Assembly (NCBI GenBank): GCA_042093455.1
Contig: JBELEU010000067.1
Span: 1-9,604, forward strand
Origin: GCA-2723085 sp042093455
GTDB lineage: Bacteria; Bacteroidota; Bacteroidia; Flavobacteriales_D; Parvicellaceae
Length of the DNA: 9,604 nucleotides
Direction: 5' to 3'
The position numbers and the translations under genes are program-made. Shown here piece after piece: positions 1 through 6,629 of the stretch. Within the stretch, counting starts at the first letter, position 1; each line of letters begins with the position of its first letter. The notes under the pieces were generated by a model that saw only the letters and a program-made list of their open reading frames with translations, was not told the DNA's origin and did no database searches.

Positions 1-15
1 ACGCTCTTCCGATCT
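1..15. other. Illumina adapter remnant (not genomic)
   Basis: The first 15 bases, ACGCTCTTCCGATCT, are identical to the 3' end of the Illumina TruSeq P5/read-1 adapter. Read on the minus strand they begin AGATCGGAAGAGC and continue GT, which is the P5 version; the P7 adapter continues with AC. The leftward receptor gene would read into this segment without a stop, so its apparent last residues here are artificial. Genomic sequence starts at about base 16. Confidence 0.95.
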
Positions 16-2213
16 GCATCAAAAGTATAACCGTTGGGATTATCAATAGGATCATCAATGTTTTTGTCAAAAGGATCATGAGCTCTAAGTATTGAATTTT
101 TATTTGGCGTGAAATTAAATATATTTCTAACCCCAATGTACCCATTAAACTTATCACCAAAATCTTTTGAAACTTTAATGTTTTGAATACTAAAAGTAGA
201 AGAATATTCAGATCTGAAATCATTTTCTAAAACAGGCAATTTCATAGGTCCGTATAAATTGGCAGTATAATCAAATGAGATTAACGACTTAGGATGAGTA
301 TAAGAAATAGCCCATTTTATTGAATAATTTTCAGCAAAAAGTTGTTTTTCTTTTATCCATTCTAATTGATCTACTTGAGTATAGTTGGAAACATCTAAAA
401 AGGTAGCATTAACAGAGGCCTTGAAATAAGATTTAAAAAATAATCTCATTTCAGCAGAGACACCTTTTGAAATCCCATATCCATTTAAATTACTATATAT
501 AATTTGATCATCGTTCGTTAGATAATCAGGTACAATTTTATTGGAAAACCTTGTGTAAAAAATAGAAGATTCAAAATCTATATTAATGTTTTTAGAGCTA
601 AATTTTTTAAGCAAATTAAAATTTGCATTGTTTGATTTTTCAGGGTATAAATCTTCTAAAAAAATCAATTCTCTTGCCCCTGTTAATGCAGCATGATCTT
701 CGGTGAAAACATTAACAACTCTAAATCCATTACCATAACCTAACCTCAGAATAAAAGTTGGATCTATATCTAACTTAAAATTAAATCTTGGAGAATAAAT
801 AAAACCATGTTTAGTATGATAATCTACCCTAACCCCACCTAATAACATTTTATTATCATCGATTTTAAATCTGTCTTGTAAAAACAAACCTGGTAAATAC
901 CATTTATTAGGTTGATTAATTGATGTGCTATCACTAACAACTAATTGGGTAGCTTGGGTATTGTCATCGTAATAATTATATCTCATAGCTAGGCCAGAAA
1001 CTAATTTATGGGCATTGTGATTTTTATGCCAAATAAACTGGCCAAAACCTATGTGTTGTTGAGCCATATATGCTGAAACGCCATACCATGATTTCTGATC
1101 ATGAATACTTCCTGAAGCTTGAAAAAATATTTTTTCTTTTGTTGGTAATTGATAGTTTGTCGAAAGTTCAATTCTGTTTGTTAAAATTGATTCCCCATAT
1201 ATACTGTCACTTCCTCTAAAATTATCGGTCCAATTCATTTGGCCTCCCCATCTGTTTTCATTGAAATATCGAGTTGAAATCACAAATGGTTTATTGTCAT
1301 TTCTTATGAACTCAAATTTATTATAAAATGAATATCTTTTCTTGAGAGTTAAATCTGTAAAATAATCTCCATTGTTGTCAATGGGACTATCGTAGTGATG
1401 AACATCTATTGCTGTAACTGCCTTTAACTTTTTAGAATCAATACTTTTAAATAAAACATCAGCTTGCAATTCATTCCATGATGAAATGTTAAAACTCATA
1501 GATAGATCGGGAATACATGAAACATTTTTAGTAATTACATTAATTAATCCAGCCATAGCTTCGGAACCATACAATGTTGAAGCTGGTCCTTTAACTACTT
1601 CTAATCGTTGAATTAAACTTACAGGAATACCTTGAATTCCATAAACAGTAGATAATCCTCCAACAGTTGGCATCCCATCCATTACAACCATTGAATAAGC
1701 TCCTTCCATGCCGTTAATATGTATATCACCTGTGTTGCAAACTGCACAATTTAGTTGAGGACGTAATCCACTAATTTGAGAAGAAGCCTCCATTAAGCTT
1801 GGAACAGGGATTTTTTTTAAAAATTTAGAACTGTAAACTTCAATAGAAATTGGACTTTCTCTTTTCATCACCTCTTCTAAACTTCCGCTTATTACAATTT
1901 GATCCAGAAGGGCATTGTCTTCTTTTAAAGAGATTTTAAGATTTTCAGTGCGAGAGACAATTGATTTATTCATGGATAAAAACCCAATAGCACTAACTTT
2001 AAGAACCAATGGATAATCAACATTCTCTAAAGTAAATAATCCATTTTTGTCACATGCAGTTTTTATTTTTGAGTTGAGAACTTCAACATGTGCAAAAGGA
2101 ATTGGATTGTTATTAATATCTATTAAAGATCCTTTTAAACTTCCATTTTGAGCAAGCAATGTATGACCAATAAATATTACCGTTAATATCCAAAAATGTT
2201 TTATGGTATTCAA
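16..2213 (-). CDS. TonB-dependent receptor, probable metal uptake (3' partial)
   Basis: Outer-membrane active transporter energised by TonB-ExbBD. I translated 732 codons from the minus strand with no internal stop or frameshift. Residues 1-21 form a signal peptide (hydrophobic core, likely cleavage after LLA). Residues about 24-95 look like a carboxypeptidase-D regulatory-like beta domain (GSLIDINNNPIPFAHVEV). Residues 103-112 (LDQIVISGSL) look like a TonB box. The plug spans about 115-230 and includes VVKGPASTLYGSEAMAGLINVIT, split here only for reference at 207-228. The plug carries a Cys pair, C156-A-V-C159, followed by NTGDIHINGM. The remainder is the beta-barrel. The only workable start is TTG at 2213: an in-frame stop lies four codons upstream, and the first in-frame ATG comes at residue 81, after the signal peptide. 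The adapter removes the C-terminus, probably a few tens of residues. The divergent DtxR-type regulator and ZIP gene suggest a metal substrate; the exact metal is inference. Confidence 0.9.
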
Positions 2214-2234
2214 ACTAAAAAATTAATTATTAAG

Positions 2235-2242
2235 CAAATCTA
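2235..2242 (-). promoter_or_regulatory. Candidate -7 box for the receptor gene
   Basis: On the minus strand this reads TAGATTTG, an exact match to the Bacteroidota -7 consensus TAnnTTTG. It ends 21 nt before the TTG start, leaving a short leader. A TTAG lies 19 nt further upstream (2265-2262) where a TTG-type -33 element would be expected; this is a weak match. Confidence 0.5.
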
Positions 2243-2268
2243 ATTTATTTTTTTTGAATAGCTAACTT

Positions 2269-2292
2269 AATTTTTAGTCATGTCTAAAAATT
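2269..2292. promoter_or_regulatory. 24-bp dyad, candidate DtxR/MntR-type operator
   Basis: Arms AATTTTTAG (2269-2277) and CTAAAAATT (2284-2292) are perfect reverse complements around TCATGT, whose central CATG is also palindromic, so 11 of 12 base pairs match. The core TTAG-N6-CTAA has the spacing I recall from DtxR and MntR boxes. The dyad ends 15 bp before the regulator's ATG, overlapping its probable promoter, and sits just upstream of the receptor's promoter. It is therefore placed to control both directions. Binding by the adjacent regulator is inferred. Confidence 0.65.
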
Positions 2293-2295
2293 TAT

Positions 2296-2303
2296 TATTT
2301 TAG
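2296..2303 (+). promoter_or_regulatory. Weak candidate -7 box for the regulator gene
   Basis: TATTTTAG differs from TAnnTTTG at one position and ends 4 nt before the regulator's ATG. The same spacing is seen for recF and the pyrophosphohydrolase gene, and it would give a leaderless or nearly leaderless mRNA. The candidate operator lies immediately upstream. Confidence 0.3.
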
Positions 2304-2307
2304 CATC

Positions 2308-2958
2308 ATGGCAAGTCAATCTAAAGAAGATTATATTAAAGTTTTATACAAGTTAGAACAGGAAAATAATATTGTTTCAAATAACGCAATTGCAGCATAC
2401 TTAAAGATGAAACCTTCAAGTGTAAGTGATATGTTAAGAAAACTAGCTAAAGAAAATTACATTGATTATACAAAATATAAAGGTTCAAAATTAACAAAAA
2501 TGGGTGTCTCAACAGCACTATCTATTATTAGAAAGCACAGATTGTGGGAAACCTTTTTAGTAAAACATTTAAAATTCAATTGGGATCAAGTACACATAAT
2601 TGCTGAACAATTGGAACACATTGACTCAGATCAACTAATTGACAAATTAGATCATTTTTTAGATTACCCTAAAAGTGATCCTCATGGCGATCCAATACCA
2701 GGAAAGAATGGTGAAATTATAAATCTTGGACATATACAATTAAGCAATTTAAAAACATTAGAAACTGGACATATAGCTGCAGTTAAAAAAGGAACTCCTA
2801 GTTTCTTACAATACATGGATAAAATAGGTATGCAATTAGGAACTAAAATTAAAGTAATTGATAAAGTTGATTTTGACCAATCATTAGAAATTCAATTAAA
2901 CAACAACTCTATTCAAATAAGTAATGAAGTAGCTAAAAATATTCTAATCAAAATATAG
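2308..2958 (+). CDS. DtxR/MntR-family metal-dependent transcriptional regulator
   Basis: Cytoplasmic metal-sensing repressor of 216 residues. Residues 1-62 form the winged helix (recognition segment MKPSSVSDMLRKLAKENY, 34-51). The metal-binding and dimerisation domain covers about 65-131, with H77, E100, E103 and H104 and the family motif DPHGDPIP at 124-131. Residues about 143-216 form a FeoA/SH3-like domain, absent from the shorter Bacillus subtilis MntR. Aligned by eye to that MntR, D8, H77, E100, E103 and H104 match its ligands, but position 11 is Lys where MntR has Glu. The gene is divergent from the receptor gene and lies 2 bp upstream of the ZIP gene, with a dyad in its own promoter region, so autoregulation is likely. 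Whether it senses Mn, Fe or Zn cannot be decided from sequence. Confidence 0.93.
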   Translation: MASQSKEDYIKVLYKLEQENNIVSNNAIAAYLKMKPSSVSDMLRKLAKENYIDYTKYKGSKLTKMGVSTALSIIRKHRLWETFLVKHLKFNWDQVHIIAEQLEHIDSDQLIDKLDHFLDYPKSDPHGDPIPGKNGEIINLGHIQLSNLKTLETGHIAAVKKGTPSFLQYMDKIGMQLGTKIKVIDKVDFDQSLEIQLNNNSIQISNEVAKNILIKI

Positions 2959-2960
2959 AT

Positions 2961-3821
2961 ATGGACGAATTATACAATTGGTTTATTGCACAAACCCCAA
3001 TAATACAAGCATTACTTGCGGGCTTATTCACTTGGTGCTTAACAGCCATTGGTGCAGCCTTAGTATTTTTATTTAACGCATCCAACCGTAAAATATTAGA
3101 TATGTCGCTGGGTTTCACAGGTGGTGTTATGATTGCAGCTAGTTTCTGGTCTTTATTGGCTCCTGCTATTGAATATGTTGAAATGCAAAATGAATTGGGA
3201 TTAAGCGACTCCCCCAGCTGGTTAGCACCAACTATAGGGTTTTTTCTTGGAGCTCTGTTTCTTTTTGGATTAGATAAAGTAATACCACATCTGCATTTGT
3301 TCAACAAAAGAGAAGAAGCCGAAGGGATGGAAACCAACTGGAGAAAAACCGTACTCTTGGTTTTAGCTATTGCATTACATAATATTCCAGAAGGACTTGC
3401 AGTTGGAGTAGCGTTTGGAGCACTTGCTTCACCTGAAATAATGGGATTAGGGACAAGCAGTATTTTCACAATGGGATCAGCAATAGCACTCGCAATTGGA
3501 ATAGGTATTCAAAATTTTCCGGAGGGTTTTGCAGTATCAATGCCCTTGAGAAGACAAGGTATTAGCCGATGGAAATCATGGCAATGGGGGCAATTATCAG
3601 CAATTGTAGAACCAATTTTTGCAGTAATTGGAGCAGCTATTGTTCTACAAGTTTTACCCATTTTACCATATGCCTTATCGTTTGCTGCAGGTGCTATGAT
3701 ATTCATTGTAGTTGAAGAAGTGATACCTGAAAGTCAAAAAGGAGGACATACAGATTTAGCTACAATGGGCTTGATATTAGGCTTTATTGTAATGATGAGT
3801 CTTGATGTATCGTTAGGTTAA
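2961..3821 (+). CDS. ZIP-family (ZupT/GufA-like) divalent metal transporter
   Basis: Inner-membrane carrier of 286 residues that brings divalent metals (Zn, Mn, Fe) into the cytoplasm. About eight hydrophobic segments are visible. The hallmark metal-site helices are present: HNIPEG at 140-145, QNFPEG at 184-189, and the later EEVIPE at 252-257. The TM3-TM4 cytoplasmic loop is short, with HLH at 110-112 and a charged stretch KREEAEG. Length fits the bacterial GufA/ZupT group. The ATG lies 2 bp after the regulator's stop codon, so the two genes are almost certainly cotranscribed and may be translationally coupled. Control by the neighbouring regulator would make uptake respond to cytoplasmic metal; this is inference. 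The stop codon lies in the loop of a hairpin shared with the convergent gene. Confidence 0.93.
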   Translation: MDELYNWFIAQTPIIQALLAGLFTWCLTAIGAALVFLFNASNRKILDMSLGFTGGVMIAASFWSLLAPAIEYVEMQNELGLSDSPSWLAPTIGFFLGALFLFGLDKVIPHLHLFNKREEAEGMETNWRKTVLLVLAIALHNIPEGLAVGVAFGALASPEIMGLGTSSIFTMGSAIALAIGIGIQNFPEGFAVSMPLRRQGISRWKSWQWGQLSAIVEPIFAVIGAAIVLQVLPILPYALSFAAGAMIFIVVEEVIPESQKGGHTDLATMGLILGFIVMMSLDVSLG

Positions 3822-3831
3822 ATCACCTAAC
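3812..3831. terminator. Hairpin over two convergent stop codons
   Basis: GTTAGGT (3812-3818) pairs perfectly with ACCTAAC (3825-3831) around a 6-nt loop. The loop contains the ZIP stop codon (3819-3821), and the stop of the convergent DUF721 gene (3825-3823) spans the loop-stem edge. No U-tract follows on either strand, so a bidirectional terminator or 3'-end stabiliser is plausible but weak. The arms also contain TTAGG and CCTAA, which resemble DtxR half-sites. Confidence 0.4.
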
Positions 3832-4122
3832 AACAACATCTTGTAAAAAATCACTATTTAACTTATTGTTAATTTGCTGAACCAAAGCAGTTTTTTGCAT
3901 TTTTATTTCTTCTTTAAAGGGTGCACTCGTTAACTGAAGAAATAGCTTTTGCTGATTAACATAAACAGATTTCACTTTTTTCATTAGAAAAGGACCCATT
4001 ATTTCACTAAAAACCTCGATAATTTCATGTTCTTTAAATCGCTTTTTGTATCCATACTGGGTGATAAATTTGTCTAAAACTTTATCGATTTTCTCTTCTT
4101 TTGAATTTCGCTTTTTTATCAT
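3823..4122 (-). CDS. DUF721 (DciA-like) protein
   Basis: Small basic protein of 99 residues with a DUF721-type fold pattern: an N-terminal charged helix region (1-30), then EVFSEIMGPFLMKKVKSV at about 36-53, a beta segment VNQQKLFLQLTSAPF at 55-69, and a helix containing EEIKMQKTALVQQIN at 71-85. DUF721 includes DciA, which handles the replicative helicase DnaB in bacteria that lack DnaC or DnaI. Placement directly after recF, 2 bp from its stop, is typical for Bacteroidota. The match is by overall pattern and context rather than by catalytic residues, so the helicase-loading role is inferred. It is convergent with the ZIP gene, with 1 bp between stop codons. Confidence 0.8.
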   Translation of the reverse strand: MIKKRNSKEEKIDKVLDKFITQYGYKKRFKEHEIIEVFSEIMGPFLMKKVKSVYVNQQKLFLQLTSAPFKEEIKMQKTALVQQINNKLNSDFLQDVVVR

Positions 4123-4124
4123 TA

Positions 4125-5222
4125 TTATATTTTAATCTCACCGTTGTCAATTACAAATTGATTGAAATCAACATTAAAATCGTTTAAGATATTTGGGACT
4201 TTCTCTAAATCTGTATCGGTAATAAAGGTTTGACCAACATCATTTTTTTCAATAAGTTTTAAAATATATCCAACTCTATCGTTATCTAATTTATCAAATA
4301 TATCATCCAATAACAAGATTGGCTTAAAACCCTTTTTAAGAGTTATGTACTCGAACTTAGCTAATTTCAATGCAATTAGAAACGTTTTTTGTTGACCTTG
4401 AGAACCAAACTTTTTAATTGGAAATCCACTAATCATAAACTGTAAATCATCACGGTGAACTCCAGCAGAAGTATACGTTAACATTCTATCTTTATCAAAA
4501 TTCATTTTTAATAATTCTTCCATTGAATGCTCATGCAATGAGGAAGAATAAATGAGTTCTACCTCTTCTTTACCGTCTGAAATATCATTGTAATACTTGT
4601 CAAAAATTGGAGAAAACTCTTGAATAAAAGAATTTCTTCTTTCAAAAATTATTTTAGATTTTTGAATGATTTGAATTTCATAGATATCTAATAAATCATT
4701 AATGGAAGAAGAACCTTTCATTCCCTTAAGAATAGAGTTTCTTTGTTGGATGAGCTTATTGTACTGAATTAATTCATTTAAATAATTTTTATTGAATTGG
4801 GATATTAAAGCATCAATAAACTTTCTTCTTGTTTCGCTTCCATCAAGAACTAAATTAATATCATAAGGTGTAATCATTACAACCGGGAAAAGTCCAATAT
4901 GATCAGCAAGTCTTGAATAATTCTTTTTATTTTTTTTAAAAATCTTCTTTTCGCCCTTTTTTAAGCCACAATACAAAGAAAAAACATCATCATCTTGCGA
5001 AACCTCTCCTTGTATGACATAAAAAGGGTTTTCAAACTTTATATTTTGACTATCAATAGAATTGAAATAACTTTTCGTATAACTAAGGTGATGGATAGCG
5101 TCTAAAATGTTAGTTTTCCCCTGACCATTGTTTCCTAAGAAGCAGTTAACTCTTTTTGAAAAATCGAATTTTGCATCATTAATATTCTTGAAATTTATAA
5201 GTGAAAGGTTATTTAAATACAT
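4125..5222 (-). CDS. recF: DNA replication/repair protein RecF
   Basis: SMC-like ATPase of 365 residues that works with RecO and RecR to load RecA at gapped DNA. Walker A is GNNGQGKT at 30-37. The ABC signature is GSQGQQKT at 273-280. Walker B is ILLLDDIFDKLD at 302-313. GVHRDD at 254-259 and the MITPYDINLVLDGSETRRKFID region (split: MITPYDINL at 116-124 and GSETRRKFID at 128-137) are characteristic of RecF. Length is usual for the family. The start ATG is supported by the immediate MYLNNLSLINFKNI N-terminus and by a -7 box only 4 nt upstream. It is followed 2 bp later by the DUF721 gene. The gene order recF/TPR/ribH recurs in flavobacteria, from family knowledge. Confidence 0.97.
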   Translation of the reverse strand: MYLNNLSLINFKNINDAKFDFSKRVNCFLGNNGQGKTNILDAIHHLSYTKSYFNSIDSQNIKFENPFYVIQGEVSQDDDVFSLYCGLKKGEKKIFKKNKKNYSRLADHIGLFPVVMITPYDINLVLDGSETRRKFIDALISQFNKNYLNELIQYNKLIQQRNSILKGMKGSSSINDLLDIYEIQIIQKSKIIFERRNSFIQEFSPIFDKYYNDISDGKEEVELIYSSSLHEHSMEELLKMNFDKDRMLTYTSAGVHRDDLQFMISGFPIKKFGSQGQQKTFLIALKLAKFEYITLKKGFKPILLLDDIFDKLDNDRVGYILKLIEKNDVGQTFITDTDLEKVPNILNDFNVDFNQFVIDNGEIKI

Positions 5223-5226
5223 TTTT

Positions 5227-5234
5227 CAAAAATA
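5227..5234 (-). promoter_or_regulatory. -7 box of recF, predicted leaderless transcript
   Basis: The minus strand reads TATTTTTG, an exact TAnnTTTG match, ending 4 nt before the recF ATG. Transcription normally starts a few nucleotides after this element, so the mRNA would begin at or next to the AUG. No TTG -33 element is seen at the usual 17-23 nt distance. Confidence 0.55.
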
Positions 5235-5272
5235 CGATATTAAAGAAAGCTTAGAAAATTTATAAAAAAAAC

Positions 5273-5280
5273 TATTTTTG
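5273..5280 (+). promoter_or_regulatory. -7 box for the TPR-ribH operon
   Basis: TATTTTTG is an exact TAnnTTTG match, 42 nt before the TPR gene's ATG, in the 100-bp divergent spacer with recF. TTAG at 5251-5254, 18 nt upstream, is only a weak -33 candidate. The resulting leader of about 35 nt contains nine consecutive A at 5309-5317, the A-rich context that favours initiation without a Shine-Dalgarno sequence in this phylum. Confidence 0.55.
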
Positions 5281-5322
5281 CAATCTTAAACTAGTATTCA
5301 ACTTTTTGAAAAAAAAACATTC

Positions 5323-6114
5323 ATGTCAACAGAAGAAAAAAAATCACCAGAAACATTAGAAAATAATAATGAAACTCAAGACTCAAAATCTGGTCTTTTA
5401 GGCAATATAGATTTAGAAGCTATTCTTGGAGAATCTGGTTACGATTATTATCAAGCCAATAAACAAAAAGTTAATAGAATAGTTACTCTTATAATTTTGA
5501 CTATAGTGGGCTTATTAGGATATAACCTGATATGGAAAGACATGATTGTTCTACCTAAAGAAAAAAAATCTATTGAAGAACTTTGGAGAGCTGAGTCAAA
5601 AGCTTTTGATTACAACGATTGGGCTTCAGCTATAAATGGAGATACCATTACAGGTTTATTTAACGGTTTTGAATCAATTAGTAAAGAATATGCTGGTTAT
5701 GCAAGTGGAGATGTTGCTTCTTATAATCTTGGAATTTCATACCTAAACAGCGGAGACAATGACAATGCTATAAAAACATTGAAGAATGTAAGTTTTGAAG
5801 ACGAATTGCTAGGAACCATTTCTATTGGTGCAATAGGAGATGCATATATGCAAAAAGGATCTGTGTCTGATGCATTTAATTATTATGAAAAAGCATACAA
5901 AAGAAAAGACAATGAACTTACATCACCAATATACATGATGAAAGCTGCCTTCTGCTTAGAAATTGAAGAGAAATATGAAGAAGCAATAAAGGTTTACGAA
6001 AATTTATATTTAAAATATCCCAATTCAACACTTTCTTTGAAAGCTGAAAAATACATGGAATCTTTAAAACTAGGAGCACCTGTATATGTTACATCCAAAG
6101 AAATTGCAGAATAA
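5323..6114 (+). CDS. Membrane-anchored tetratricopeptide repeat protein
   Basis: Protein of 263 residues with a hydrophilic N-terminal tail (1-50, rich in E, N, K and S), a single hydrophobic segment at about 53-70, and a C-terminal domain of TPR-like helix pairs (about 131-155, 165-195 and 203-235; for example AIGDAYMQKGSVSDAFNYYEKAY). The layout resembles the YfgM/TPR_21 type, with a single-pass anchor and the repeats outside the cytoplasm, where they would act as a protein-binding scaffold. The sequence gives no substrate or partner. Its stop overlaps the ribH start by one base (TAATG), so the two are translationally coupled. A homologue sits beside ribH in many flavobacteria; I know of no mechanistic link to riboflavin synthesis. 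Confidence 0.85.
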   Translation: MSTEEKKSPETLENNNETQDSKSGLLGNIDLEAILGESGYDYYQANKQKVNRIVTLIILTIVGLLGYNLIWKDMIVLPKEKKSIEELWRAESKAFDYNDWASAINGDTITGLFNGFESISKEYAGYASGDVASYNLGISYLNSGDNDNAIKTLKNVSFEDELLGTISIGAIGDAYMQKGSVSDAFNYYEKAYKRKDNELTSPIYMMKAAFCLEIEEKYEEAIKVYENLYLKYPNSTLSLKAEKYMESLKLGAPVYVTSKEIAE

Positions 6115-6629
6115 TGGCAACTGCCAAAGTAAACCTTTCTGCACTAGAGTCTATTCCATTGACTAATCCTTCAAAGATTAAAATTGGACTTGTAGTTTCT
6201 GAATGGAATAAAAAAATAACTGATAAACTTTTAGAAGGTGCTATTTCTGCACTAAAAGAAAATAAAATTTTAGAGGATAATATTATTATTCACCGTGTTC
6301 CTGGAACATTTGAACTTCCATTGGGAGCTCAATATCTTTTAGAAAACAATTTGGTACATGGCGTAATTACAATTGGCTGTGTTATTCAAGGAGAAACCAA
6401 ACATTTTGATTTTGTATGCCAAGGTGCAACTCAAGGAATTGTACAAGTTGGATTAAGATACAATAAACCAGTATCATTTTGTGTACTAACAGATCAAAAC
6501 GAACAACAATCAATTGACAGATCAGGTGGGAAGCATGGAAATAAAGGGGTTGAATGTGCTATTTCATGTCTAAAAATGATTCACTTGAAGGAGGAAATAG
6601 CTAAACCAACATCAAATATTGGTTTTTAA
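6114..6629 (+). CDS. ribH: 6,7-dimethyl-8-ribityllumazine synthase
   Basis: Penultimate enzyme of riboflavin biosynthesis. It condenses 5-amino-6-ribitylamino-uracil with 3,4-dihydroxy-2-butanone 4-phosphate to form the lumazine. At 171 residues it has normal length. Visible signatures are VVSEWN at 27-32 with the stacking aromatic W31, PGTFELPLGA at 63-72, IGCVIQGETKHFDFV at 87-101 with the phosphate-binding GET (93-95) and the presumed catalytic H97, R136 in DRSGGK, and GNKGVECA at 142-149. It usually assembles as cytoplasmic pentamers or 60-mers. It is coupled to the upstream TPR gene. No FMN riboswitch precedes it. Its 3' end overlaps the convergent pyrophosphohydrolase gene by 4 bp. Confidence 0.97.
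   Translation: MATAKVNLSALESIPLTNPSKIKIGLVVSEWNKKITDKLLEGAISALKENKILEDNIIIHRVPGTFELPLGAQYLLENNLVHGVITIGCVIQGETKHFDFVCQGATQGIVQVGLRYNKPVSFCVLTDQNEQQSIDRSGGKHGNKGVECAISCLKMIHLKEEIAKPTSNIGF
6603..6627 (+). terminator. Possible intrinsic terminator inside the ribH 3' end
   Basis: AAACCAA (6603-6609) pairs with TTGGTTT (6619-6625) around a 9-nt loop, and two more T follow, making a five-T run at 6623-6627 partly within the stem. It lies in the last codons of ribH. The stem is AT-rich and the U-tract short, so termination would be inefficient. Confidence 0.35.

Noticed and set aside
16..2213. Possible pseudogene, since no complete frame closes in this region
   Set aside because: Translation from the TTG start stays open for 732 codons with signal peptide, plug and barrel intact; the missing end is due to the adapter at the contig edge, not decay.
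2948..3469. Minus-strand open frame of 173 codons
   Set aside because: It is antisense to the ZIP gene, whose HNIPEG and QNFPEG motifs make the plus frame certain; the antisense product has no recognisable domain.
3509..3706. Minus-strand open frame of 65 codons
   Set aside because: Shadow of the ZIP gene 3' half, with no motif or promoter.
5309..5317. Nine-A tract before the TPR gene, considered as a slippage or phase-variation site
   Set aside because: It lies in the untranslated leader, outside any reading frame, and A-rich leaders are ordinary translation signals in Bacteroidota.
5223..6113. FMN riboswitch controlling ribH
   Set aside because: ribH starts inside the TPR gene's stop codon, and the 100-bp spacer before the TPR gene is too short and AT-rich to hold the conserved RFN element; none of its GC-rich motifs is present.
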